From Verrucomicrobiota bacterium (GTDB lineage: Bacteria > Verrucomicrobiota > Verrucomicrobiia > Opitutales > Opitutaceae), in the NCBI GenBank assembly GCA_016871755.1, contig VHCJ01000025.1:1-42528 (forward strand): 42,528 nucleotides of DNA, written 5' to 3'. Below, one piece after another: positions 32,707 to 40,918 of this stretch; position 1 is the first letter of the stretch, and every line of letters begins with the position of its first letter. Both the position numbers and the translations under genes were made by a program. The notes under the pieces were generated by a model. It was not told the origin of the DNA. It saw only the letters and a program-made list of their open reading frames with translations, and did not search any database.

Positions 32707-33741
32707 ATGTCGATCGTGCTCCTCGCCAAGGATCTCGGCCTGTCGATCTCAACGGTGTCGCGCGCGCTCAATGGCTACGAAGACGTTTCCGCCGCGACGC
32801 GCGAGCGAGTCATCCAGCGCGCCAAGGCCATTGGGTACCGGCCCAACCCCAGCGCGCGGCGTCTCGGCGCGGGCAAGACATCGGCCATCGGGGTCATCCT
32901 GCCCGCGGCCGGCAGCACGGGGCAGGCCGTTGACTCGATGTATTCAAGCCTGCTCGGCGGCGTGGTGACCGAGATCGAGCCCGCCGGTTACCACCTCCTC
33001 GCCTCAATGCAGGCAAAGCACGACGCCGCCCGCGAGGCCGCGCTTTTCGAGAACTTCATCCGCGGAGGCTGGGTCGACGCGCTGCTGATCGTGCGCACGC
33101 GGGTACACGACGCACGTCTCGAACTCGCTCGCGCGGCAAAAATGCCCTTCGTCACGTACGGACGGACGGAATCGGACCAACCCTACGCCTGGGTCGACAC
33201 GGACAACGAAAAAGCGTTTCATCTCGCGACGACCCGGCTGCTCGATCTCGGGCACCGACGGATCGCGCTGATCAACGGACCCGACGAGTACTCGTTCGCC
33301 CAGTTCCGCCGCCGGGGCTACCTTCGGGCGCTCGCGAGCCGCAAGTTGAAGCCGGATCCAGCGTGGATTCTCCACGGTGAGTTGACGGAGACCGCCGGGC
33401 ACGAACTCTGCCGCTCGCTCCTGATTCGTCGCCCCGCGCCCACCGCCTTCGTCTGCGCGACCGATTCCATGGCCTTCGGTGCGATCGCGGCCTGCCGGGA
33501 GGCGGGTCTGGCAATTGGTACGGACGTCTCCGTCATCGGCTACGGGAACTCCAGCCTTTCGGCGTTCTGCGACCCTCCGCTCACCACCATGGAGCATCAG
33601 GTTTTCGAGAATGGTCGGTACGTGGGACGCGCCCTGCTCCAGTTGCTCCGCAAGGAGATCGAGCCGGCGGAGGTCCACTACCTTGAACCCGTGGTTCTCG
33701 TACCACGCAAGTCCGACGGCCCCGCACCGCTGGAGGCGTGA
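32707..33741 (+). CDS. LacI/GalR-family transcriptional regulator
   Basis: The protein has 344 residues. The helix-turn-helix LLAKDLGLSISTVSRALNGY with hinge helix NPSARRLGAGKTSAIG is classical; the periplasmic-binding-like core follows (VWVDTDN-like YAWVDTDNEKAFHLATTRL, then LGHRRIALINGPDEYSFAQ, split here, and CATDSMAFGAIAACREAG). The ATG at 32707 places the HTH at the very N-terminus, as in the family. Ligands are usually sugars or nucleosides. A near-palindromic site upstream of its own gene is repeated as a perfect one between the divergent catabolic operons, so it probably represses both sets in the absence of inducer. Confidence 0.93.
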   Translation: MSIVLLAKDLGLSISTVSRALNGYEDVSAATRERVIQRAKAIGYRPNPSARRLGAGKTSAIGVILPAAGSTGQAVDSMYSSLLGGVVTEIEPAGYHLLASMQAKHDAAREAALFENFIRGGWVDALLIVRTRVHDARLELARAAKMPFVTYGRTESDQPYAWVDTDNEKAFHLATTRLLDLGHRRIALINGPDEYSFAQFRRRGYLRALASRKLKPDPAWILHGELTETAGHELCRSLLIRRPAPTAFVCATDSMAFGAIAACREAGLAIGTDVSVIGYGNSSLSAFCDPPLTTMEHQVFENGRYVGRALLQLLRKEIEPAEVHYLEPVVLVPRKSDGPAPLEA

Positions 33742-33915
33742 TTCTGCCGCGAACGCCCGACTGCTCCGCGCGAAGCCGGCGCTGGCGTCAGGAATCGACC
33801 GATGCTCCGGCTGGAGCAAACGCAGCTGCACCCGCCAAGCGCAGCAATGCCGATTGCCGAGCCTCCGCGCCGGAGACCCGCCGGGGATCCCGTCCCGCGC
33901 CCAGTCGGCTCGGGC

Positions 33916-34872
33916 TCACCCGCGGGCAAGCAACGTGCGCGGCGCATCCACCAGCATCAGCCGGATCTGCTCGTCGGTGACTCCCCAACGCCGCAGTCGC
34001 GGCAGAAACGAGTTCCAAAGGTAATCGTAGCCCCGACCGCCGTTGCGCCGGAACTGCGACAGGCGGCAGGTGTCCGTCGAGAGCGTGATTTTTCGCGCAT
34101 GGCCGAGCCGGACGAGCGTGGCAATGCGCTCGGCGCGCGCTTCGTCGGGTGCCAGCATTTCCCAGCCGATCATGTCGAACTGGCAGTAGGCGCCGCGCTC
34201 CAGGATCGGCAGGTAGTAGGCCAGGTCCAATGCGATGTCATCGTGCACGTGCGCATCGCAGTGACCGATCACGACGCGTGTGAGGTCAGCGCCGGACCGC
34301 TCGAACACCTCCAACTGTGCATGTCCGGCCCGCCCAAGGGAGGCGTGCGTGGAGATCGCGGCGCCGGTCCGCCGCTGCGCCTGCGCCGCAGCGACGAACA
34401 CGCGGTGCTCCAAGGGCTCCAAGCGATAACCCGCCGCGTTCGCCACCGGCTCGTTGTGGCTCATCACTTCACCAATCAGTCCGGCGCGCACCCCCTCCTC
34501 ACCCTCCTCCAGGAGCCGCACGAAGTAGTCCGCGATCGCCTCCACCGAGGCGGAACGGACCCACTCGGGGTAGGTGCTCTGATCGTAGAAGGCGATCCCG
34601 CTCACGACCTGCACACCCGACGCCATACTGATCTCCCGCAGCTTCGCCGCATCCCGGCCAATCCCCTCGGGCGTCACTTCAACGACGCTGCGCCCACCCG
34701 CGTGCCTAAACCACTCCATTTCCCCGACCACCGCCGCCACGTCCGTGAGACGGTTGTCCGCGCGCCCTGAGTGCACCGAGATGTCGCAGTACAGGTGCTC
34801 ATGCGCAAGCGTCTCGCCGAGCTCGGACGCCGGGATGTCGCCAGTCACGGTGGTGATGATGCGCTCGGCCAT
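33916..34872 (-). CDS. Phosphotriesterase-homology (Php-type) metal hydrolase
   Basis: The protein has 318 residues from the ATG at 34872. It has the phosphotriesterase-family barrel: LAHEHLYCD (HxH), AGLIGEVMSHNEP with Glu in the position that is carboxylated Lys in true phosphotriesterases, ISTHASLG, VVIGHCDAH and LSTDTCRLSQFRRNGGRGYD. The Glu bridge and the QFDMIGWE segment agree with the E. coli Php (YhfV) branch rather than the phosphotriesterase-like lactonases. The natural substrate of this branch is not established. It is separated from the convergent lacI gene by 174 bases and from the upstream hydrolase gene by 82 bases. Confidence 0.88.
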   Translation of the reverse strand: MAERIITTVTGDIPASELGETLAHEHLYCDISVHSGRADNRLTDVAAVVGEMEWFRHAGGRSVVEVTPEGIGRDAAKLREISMASGVQVVSGIAFYDQSTYPEWVRSASVEAIADYFVRLLEEGEEGVRAGLIGEVMSHNEPVANAAGYRLEPLEHRVFVAAAQAQRRTGAAISTHASLGRAGHAQLEVFERSGADLTRVVIGHCDAHVHDDIALDLAYYLPILERGAYCQFDMIGWEMLAPDEARAERIATLVRLGHARKITLSTDTCRLSQFRRNGGRGYDYLWNSFLPRLRRWGVTDEQIRLMLVDAPRTLLARG

Positions 34873-34954
34873 GGGGAAGAAAGCAGGTTCGGGATGCGGA
34901 CGTTCCACTACCTACCGTTCCGCTACTTACGCAGGCCCCGTGGGTCAAGGGGCA

Positions 34955-36946
34955 TCACGGCTGCACCGCCCGCGCCACCACGGCCTCGAGAACCGCATCC
35001 GCCAAGCGCTCCGCAGCGTCCGACTGACCCGTGTTGGTCAGGATGACCACGCCCGCCGCCGGGGTCGTCGTGAAGCGGACGTGACTCGTGAATCCGGGTG
35101 TGCCACCGCTCTTGGAGAAGTAGGTGCGGCCGTTCCGGGTCTCGACCGAGAAACCGAGCGCCATCCTCCGTCCACCGAGGTCAAACTGGACCGTCTGGGA
35201 AAGCGCCACGGCATCCGCCAGCGTCGCAGGAGGAGCGAGGTTCGCAGCGAGGAACGCCAGCATGTCGGCACCGGTTGACCGGAGCGCTCCGCTGGCCTCC
35301 AGCGTGTCAATTTGCGAGGGCACAACTAACCGCCCCTGCCGCGAGCCGCGGGCGAGGCGGGCCGCGCTCGAGGCCGGGACGTTGACCCGCGTGTCCTTCA
35401 TCCCGAGCGGGTCCCCAAGGACCTCCGCGAAGAGCGCGTCGTAGCTGGCGGCCCCGGCGGTATCCTGCAGCGCCACGCCCAGCAGGCCGAAGCCAAGGTT
35501 CGAATAAGCAATGGCCGCACCCGGTCGCGTCCGGAGCGTCGCGCGGCTGAGATACTCGAACAGCAGGGCCCGCGTGTATCCGGCCGCTGGATTCGGCGGC
35601 GCACCGACCAGATTGTCCGGAAAGTCCGCCAAGCCTCCGGTGTGCGTCGCGAGGTGAACCAGCTGCAAGGGCGATCCCGCAGACGACGGCAGCGTTGCGT
35701 TGGGGAAGAAACGACTCACCGGATCATCGAGCCGCAAGCGTCCCTTGATGACGCGGTCAGCGAGGATCAAACCCGTCATCGGCTTGGTGTTGGAGCCGAT
35801 TTCAAAGAGCGTGTCGCTGGCGGGGGTGCTGGCCGAGCCCAGCGCGGTCACGCCGTAACCGAGGACGGTGCGCACGTCGGGACCGATGATTCCGACCGCG
35901 GCACCGACCACCTTGCCGCCCGCCCCGGTGGGGTCGATCTCCGGTGCCACCAGCGCGTCGATCTGGGCCCGCAACGCCTCCGATGCCGCCCGGGCGCCCA
36001 TGGGCACGGCCGGCGGCAGCACGTCAGTCAGATCGTACACCTCCACCAGCGCCTCCCCCACGAGCCCTCCGATCCCGCTCACCTGCAGCGTGTATCCGCC
36101 CGGGGGCAGAAGCACGTCGAGCGCCGCGTCGAGGCTGCCCGCCGGCAGGGCGAAGGCTCCGCACCGCTGAAACGTCGTAACCAGCGCCTGGGCCGGCGCC
36201 GCGTACGGACCGGCGGGGACGCCCCAGTTGTCGTTCTCCGCGATCCGGGCCGCGCCTTGAAACAACTCCAGCCTCGGGTCCGCGAGCAGTCCGGTCACTC
36301 CGAACGGTGCCAGACCCGGCCCGACCGCCCGCACCAGCACGCGTCGCGACGTCACGCCCGGCGACAGCACGAGCCCGGGGATCAGGATGGCATCACCGGT
36401 GCCCACCCGCGCCCGCGCCGAGAGGTTCGTCAAAGGGGTGCCCGTCGAGCCCACTTCGTAGACCTCGACCAGCACCGTGCCGCGGGTGCCAACCGCACCG
36501 GTGACGTGGGCCGTGTAGCCGCCGGGCGCGAGCTGAGCAACGAGGGCCGCGTCCTTGGAACCGGCCGGCAGGCCGAAGGCGCCGACCTGTGCGAAGACCG
36601 GGGCGTCGGCGGCCGCGTGGTCGTCGTTCTCCCCGATCCGGACACTTCCCGAGGCATAGAGCTGGACCCGCGGATCGGACAGCGGCCAGCTCACCCCGAA
36701 ACCTGAGAGCGTCGGACCCACGGCCCGAATCAACACCGTCTTTTCCGCCCCCACGCCGACGTTGAAGCCAACGATCAGCGGCTCGCCCGCCGCAGCCTCC
36801 GCCCGGATCGCGAGGTTCGCCAAACGCGACTCCTGCGCCCGAGTCCCGGAGAGCGTCGCCGCGACAAGCATCAGCCCCACGATCACGGCACGAAGGCAGG
36901 AGGGCACCCAGGGCGAGGCACCCGGACGGCTGAGGAAGCGGGTCAT
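34955..36946 (-). CDS. Secreted serine hydrolase (beta-lactamase fold) with two N-terminal Verrucomicrobial repeats
   Basis: The protein has 663 residues. After a signal peptide (AVIVGLMLVAATLSGTRAQ) come two ~120-residue beta repeats, each with LIVGFNVG or LIPGLVLS, VLIRAVGPTLSGFGV or VLVRAVGPGLAPFGV, DPR.QLY/ELF, GAFGLPAGS or GAFALPAGS, and PGGYTAHVTG or PGGYTLQVSG. These repeats are very common in Opitutaceae exported proteins. The catalytic domain is class C beta-lactamase/D-aminopeptidase-like: Ser-x-x-Lys in EIGSNTKPMTG, YSN in IAYSNLGFG, HTGG in ATHTGGLADF, and KSGGTPG near the end. All catalytic elements are present. It is probably a peptidase or esterase acting outside the cell. Confidence 0.9.
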   Translation of the reverse strand: MTRFLSRPGASPWVPSCLRAVIVGLMLVAATLSGTRAQESRLANLAIRAEAAAGEPLIVGFNVGVGAEKTVLIRAVGPTLSGFGVSWPLSDPRVQLYASGSVRIGENDDHAAADAPVFAQVGAFGLPAGSKDAALVAQLAPGGYTAHVTGAVGTRGTVLVEVYEVGSTGTPLTNLSARARVGTGDAILIPGLVLSPGVTSRRVLVRAVGPGLAPFGVTGLLADPRLELFQGAARIAENDNWGVPAGPYAAPAQALVTTFQRCGAFALPAGSLDAALDVLLPPGGYTLQVSGIGGLVGEALVEVYDLTDVLPPAVPMGARAASEALRAQIDALVAPEIDPTGAGGKVVGAAVGIIGPDVRTVLGYGVTALGSASTPASDTLFEIGSNTKPMTGLILADRVIKGRLRLDDPVSRFFPNATLPSSAGSPLQLVHLATHTGGLADFPDNLVGAPPNPAAGYTRALLFEYLSRATLRTRPGAAIAYSNLGFGLLGVALQDTAGAASYDALFAEVLGDPLGMKDTRVNVPASSAARLARGSRQGRLVVPSQIDTLEASGALRSTGADMLAFLAANLAPPATLADAVALSQTVQFDLGGRRMALGFSVETRNGRTYFSKSGGTPGFTSHVRFTTTPAAGVVILTNTGQSDAAERLADAVLEAVVARAVQP

Positions 36947-37159
36947 TTCAGGTCCAAAGAGACGGTGTCGGAGGCCAACCGTTACCGATGATCCACACCT
37001 TCGAACCTCGTCATCGTGAATTCGAACGCAGCATCGGTCGAGGAGATCCGGAACACACTTGCCGTCCGCCGACGGAGCCGGAGTCACACGGCGCGCCGTC
37101 CGAGCCGGAACGAAAGGCAGCGCGCCTTCCGGGCCCGCTCCCCAGAAACGCCTCGCCGC
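36947..37159. other. Intergenic interval upstream of the serine hydrolase
   Basis: No gene, repeat or clear promoter was recognised. It presumably holds the promoter of the serine hydrolase, which reads away from it, and it borders the phage-like gene remnant. Confidence 0.3.
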
Positions 37160-37400
37160 TCAGCGCCCGGGACACCACGCCACTTCTGTCGCCGCGAGGC
37201 TGGCCACCCAGCGGATGCGTTGACCTTCAGCTCCAGTCACCCGAACCCGCAACGCATCGTGTTCATCGTCAGCCTCGATCGCGAGCGACCACCCGATCGC
37301 TCCTTCATCCACAATGTCGGGCGCCAGCGTTTGCACCGCGCCGACGAGACGCGTCGCCCCGCCGGCACTGCAGGTGATCAGCGCGCGGCGGACAAAGCAG
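37160..37400 (-). pseudogene. Phage-protein-like gene remnant, 3' end only
   Basis: The minus-strand frame ending at 37160 encodes about 80 sensible residues: LVGAVQTLAPDIVDEGAIGW, SLAIEADDEHDALRVRVTGA, EGQRIRWVASLAATEV. This strand order, with the VTG..G..I.WVAS...TEV ending, is one I associate with C-termini of phage tail or virion-attached proteins, but no search was possible. Upstream of about 37400 the frame runs antisense to an HPt-domain fragment and loses its protein-like character, so the gene lacks most of its length and its start. The left edge is its stop codon. Confidence 0.45.
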
Positions 37401-37637
37401 ACGCTCCGCGCCCGAATCACCGCGGGAGACGCCGCTGGAGCCGTGCTTACGGCGCACCGCATCCGGGGCGGAGCCGCCACGCTCGGGGGTGAAGCCCTCG
37501 CGGCCATCGCGCACGATCTGGCACGGGCAGGCAACATCGGCGACTTCGAAGCCCTCAACCACGGGCTCGCCGCGCTCCCGGAACGCTACCGACGCCTCCG
37601 CGAGGCCATGCTGGCCGAGATGGAGCGCGAGTCCTGA
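37390..37637 (+). pseudogene. Histidine phosphotransfer (HPt) domain remnant
   Basis: The plus strand ending at the stop at 37635-37637 encodes RARITAGDAAGAVLTAHRIR, GGAATLGGEALAAIAHDLAR and AGNIGDFEALNHGLAALPER, followed by RYRRLREAML. AHRIRGGAATLG matches the phosphorylated-histidine motif of HPt domains (aH.lKGsA..lGa), and the following helices match the rest of the four-helix bundle. HPt domains usually end hybrid sensor kinases. No kinase or receiver sequence precedes it, because the region upstream belongs to the antisense phage-like remnant. An ATG at 37314 would allow a 107-residue protein, so a free-standing HPt protein with an odd leader remains possible. Confidence 0.5.
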
Positions 37638-37893
37638 GTGCCGGGCTCCCGCGGCGACGGGTGCGTCCGCGCTGGCTGCTGTCGTCCACTTTTCCAGCCG
37701 CAACGCTTCCGCGACCTGGCTGGACCCGGCCGGCGCCTGCGGAGGCACTCTCCGACCGAGGCGGCGGCAGCGGTCGGAACCGCCCCTCCACCGCAAGACG
37801 CGCTCGACGCGGGCTCCGGACGCGCCAAGCTGTCACCCAGCCTGCCGTATCCGCGACGGCGGTGATGCCCGCGCGCCCCGTCCGCCACCCCGC
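37638..37893. other. Intergenic interval before the OppA-like gene
   Basis: This GC-rich stretch of 256 bases has no supported gene. It presumably contains the promoter of the OppA-like lipoprotein gene, but no clear elements were identified. Confidence 0.3.
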
Positions 37894-39537
37894 ATGAAGA
37901 CCGGCCCCGTTGCCCTGCTCGCCCTCGCCGCGCTGCTTTCGATCGCACTCCTGCTTTCCGCCTGCAGGCCCCGGCTCTCGTCCGTCGATCAGGGAATCCG
38001 CGAGCAGGTGCTCCACGCCGGCAACGGCGTCGAACCCTCCACGCTCGATCCCCAGCGCAATTCCGGGGCGCCGGAGGCATTCATCATCAACGAACTGTTC
38101 GACGCGCTGGTCGTCGCCGATCCCGACAACATCAACGAGGTCCTGCCGAAGGGCGCGGAAAGCTGGGACATCTCCGCGGATGGGCTGCAGTACACGTTCC
38201 ACCTCCGGCAAGATGGACGCTGGTCGAACGGCGACCCGGTGACGGCGGAGGACTACCGCGCGGCGTTCGTGCGGATCGTCGAACCCGCGCTCGGCGGCAC
38301 GCTCGCCAACCTTGCCTACCCCATCGCCGGAGCCGAGGACTACCACCGCGGGGTGTCCCGCGATCCCGCGACGGTGGGCGTGAGCACGGACGGGCCGTGG
38401 ATCTTCCGCATCCGCCTCCGCGCCCCGCTGCCGCAACTGCTCAATTACCTCGAGACGTATCCCTTCGTGGCCGTGCACCGTCCGTCGATCGAGGCCCACG
38501 GCGGATGGACCAATCCGGCGAGCCCCTGGACCCGGCCCGGCACCCTCGTCAGCAACGGCCCGTACCGGCTCAAGACCTGGACGCCGAACCGCCCGCTCGT
38601 CCTGGAGCGCAATCCTTACTTCCGCGACGCCGCCCGAACCGCGTTGCGCGAGATTCACTTTCACCCGATCGACAGCATCGAGACCGAGGATCGCGCCTAC
38701 CGCACCGGACAACTCCACTACACATCGACCGTTCCGACGACCAAACTCTCGGTGTATCGACGGGAGAGTCCCGACCAGTTGCACATCGCGCCCCGCCTCG
38801 GGCTTCACTACCTGAACGTCAACACCGAGCACCCCGTACTCCGCGACCCGCGCGTGCGGCGCGCCCTTGCCTACGCCATTGATCGCCGCCAATTGGCCGA
38901 CCGGGTTCTCGGTCGCGGTGAACTCCCCGCGCTCTCGCTTGGCCAGCCCGGCATGGGTGGCTACCAGCCGGTCCACCAGATCACCGCCGGCGCGGACGAG
39001 GCACGACGGCTCCTTGCGGACGCGGGATTCCCCGGCGGCGCGGGCTTTCCCCGCGTGACCTACCTCTACAACACCTCCGAGCGGAACCGCGAAGTCGCGG
39101 AGGCGCTGCAGCAGATCTGGCGGCGCGAGTTGGGAATCGACGTGGAACTGCGCAACGAGGAGTGGAAAGTGTTCCTCGATTCGCGGCGCACCGGCCGCTA
39201 CGAGCTGGCGCGGGCCGGATGGAATCCCTTCACCCCGGAATGCGCCGAGCTCTTCCTGCTCTGCCACTCCACCAGCGAGTTCAACGACTCACGCTGGCGC
39301 AACCCGGTTTACGACCGCACCTACGACCGCGCGGCGGCCGAGATGGATCGCACCGCGCGCCACGCGCTCTATCAGGAGTTGGACCGCATGATTTTGGATG
39401 ACATGCCCGTGATCCCGCTCGCCTACAACACGGTCGTCCGCCTCGTGCATCCCTCCGTGCAAGGCTGGCGCGACAACCTGCGCGACTCCCGCCGCCTCGC
39501 GCGGCTGTCCCTCGCCGCGCCGGGGCAGGCACCGTAG
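37894..39537 (+). CDS. Oligopeptide ABC transporter substrate-binding lipoprotein (OppA type)
   Basis: The protein has 547 residues. The signal ALLSIALLLSAC ends in a lipobox cysteine. The mature part follows the OppA/SBP_bac_5 family: PSTLDPQRNSGAPEAFIINE, WDISADGLQYTFHLRQDGRW, DPVTAEDYRAAFVRIVEPAL, and VNTEHPVLRDPRVRRALAYA with IDR, the conserved central motif. These proteins bind oligopeptides outside the membrane for an Opp importer. No permease or ATPase genes are adjacent, so the partner must be elsewhere. It is intact although remnants flank it on both sides, and it may have moved here with one of the rearrangements. Confidence 0.92.
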   Translation: MKTGPVALLALAALLSIALLLSACRPRLSSVDQGIREQVLHAGNGVEPSTLDPQRNSGAPEAFIINELFDALVVADPDNINEVLPKGAESWDISADGLQYTFHLRQDGRWSNGDPVTAEDYRAAFVRIVEPALGGTLANLAYPIAGAEDYHRGVSRDPATVGVSTDGPWIFRIRLRAPLPQLLNYLETYPFVAVHRPSIEAHGGWTNPASPWTRPGTLVSNGPYRLKTWTPNRPLVLERNPYFRDAARTALREIHFHPIDSIETEDRAYRTGQLHYTSTVPTTKLSVYRRESPDQLHIAPRLGLHYLNVNTEHPVLRDPRVRRALAYAIDRRQLADRVLGRGELPALSLGQPGMGGYQPVHQITAGADEARRLLADAGFPGGAGFPRVTYLYNTSERNREVAEALQQIWRRELGIDVELRNEEWKVFLDSRRTGRYELARAGWNPFTPECAELFLLCHSTSEFNDSRWRNPVYDRTYDRAAAEMDRTARHALYQELDRMILDDMPVIPLAYNTVVRLVHPSVQGWRDNLRDSRRLARLSLAAPGQAP

Positions 39538-39613
39538 GCTGCCGACCGCATTCTGTACCGACCCGCCTTCACCCTTCGGCTTGCGGCAGGCAAGATGAGC
39601 ACGGAGCTGCCCG

Positions 39614-39840
39614 TCACTTTGTCCGCTGCAAGGGCGCCCAGCCGAGCCGCGCGCGCTCGGCATTGATCTTGTCGATCGAGCGCTGTTGCAGTGCTTCGTA
39701 GCGGGGCTCTCCGACCAGTGCCTCCAGCATGGGGTCGCGCGGGTCCGGTGCTCCGTAGAGGAGAAGGTGCGGGGTGCGGGCCGCCAGTTGCAGCGCCTCC
39801 TCCCGGCGCCCGCAGGCGGCGAGGTAAGCCAGTTCGCGCC
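39614..39840 (-). pseudogene. 3' end of an unrelated repeat-protein gene
   Basis: The minus strand ending at 39614 encodes RELAYLAACGRREEALQLAA, RTPHLLLYGAPDPRDPMLEA, LVGEPRYEALQQRSIDKI. This resembles the tail of TPR-containing sensory or kinase proteins, which typically end with a last TPR helix pair and a D-P-x-L-x-x-L-x-x-x-P-R-Y/F-x-A-L motif. The frame is shifted relative to the decarboxylase frame upstream and there is no start codon at a sensible place. It is joined to the decarboxylase at about 39835-39840. Confidence 0.6.
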
Positions 39841-40665
39841 GATCGCCCCGTCGACGTGGAACCACAAGTCCTCCTCCCGGCAGACCTCCGCGAGGGCGTC
39901 AAGGTCGTCCACGGCCCCCGTGTTGATCGTACCCGCGTTGCCGATCACGCAGACCGGGCGGTGGCCGGCCGCGCGGTCGGCGGCGATGGCCTCACGCAGA
40001 GCCGCGACATCGAAGGTGTAGTCGCTCCGGACGGGCAGCTTCCGCAGGCTGTCGCTGCCCAGGCCCATCAACTCGAGCGCCTTCTGGCTGCAACTGTGGA
40101 CCTCCGTCGACGCGTAAAACATCAGCCGCGGGGTGTCGCCGCGCAGCCCGTGGGTGCGGACATCGAAGCCGGCGCGCGTCGTGCGCGCCACGGCCAGGCC
40201 GACCAAGTTCGCCATCGATCCCCCGCTCACGAGCAGTCCGCTCGCCTCGGCCGGGAAGCCGAGCATGTCCTTGATCCAGCCGACCACCTGCTCCTCGACG
40301 AGGTTGGCGGCATGATTGCCGCCGCCGAGATTCGAGTTGAGGGTGGAGGCGAGAAGGTCGGCGAGGGCGCCGATCACGGTGCCGGAGCCCATGTACCACC
40401 CCCAGAAACGCGGGTGGGTGGTGCCCATCGGATACGGGAGGATGTTGGCGCGGAATTCCTCGTAGGCGGCCTCGGCGCCGGCGGGCTCGTGGGGCGCGGG
40501 TGACTTGAACGCATCGACGACCCCGGGGGGCATGGGTCGCCATGCCGGGCGGTCGCGCACCGTGCGCACATGGTCGAGCGCATCGTCCACCATGCGGAGA
40601 GCAAGGGCACGCATCGCGTCCCAGTCCTTGGGATCGAGCGTCTCTTGGGAGGTCGGGGTGTCCAT
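39835..40665 (-). pseudogene. PLP-dependent group II decarboxylase, truncated after the Asp motif
   Basis: The frame from the ATG at 40665 encodes a good N-terminal ~275 residues of a group II (aromatic-L-amino-acid/glutamate type) decarboxylase: HPRFWGWYMGSGTVIGALAD, NHAANLVEEQVVGWIKDMLG, SGLLVSGGSMANLVGLAVAR, the ring-stacking histidine in STEVHSCSQKA, and the pyridine-binding aspartate in WFHVDGAIGA. There the similarity stops. The expected PLP-lysine segment (DxHKW) and the remaining ~200 residues are missing, and the following sequence encodes the end of another protein in a different frame. The frame remains open to 39289, but that part is antisense to the OppA gene. Without the lysine the product cannot be an active decarboxylase. 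Confidence 0.75.
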
Positions 40666-40918
40666 GCGGTTGCGGAGGTCGCGAGAGCCAGCCCGCCGCC
40701 CAAGAGCCTCCCCGCGAACGCGGAGGGCGGGCGATGCACCGGTCGCGCGACCCCGGAATGCGAAGCCCAGCCCGGGAACCGGTCAACCGGAAAGCCGCCA
40801 GAGGGCCAGGTCATCCCTCGTGGGCGCCCCGCCCCACGGCGGCCTCAAAACGGGGATTGCTCCGAGCGTTCCGAAGCCCATGTTGACCCGCACACCGTCA
40901 CCGATATCCCCCGACTCC

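Noticed and set aside
33916-34872. Glu instead of the carboxylated Lys in the phosphotriesterase-like protein as a sign of inactivity
   Set aside because: Glu is normal at this position in the Php (YhfV) branch, which this protein resembles in other segments too.
37555-39267. A 570-codon frame antisense to the OppA-like gene
   Set aside because: It has no recognisable motifs, whereas the plus strand has lipobox and OppA motifs throughout.
39289-39834. Continuation of the decarboxylase frame to a 458-residue protein
   Set aside because: After WFHVDGAIGA the residues have no decarboxylase similarity and the end overlaps the OppA gene antisense.
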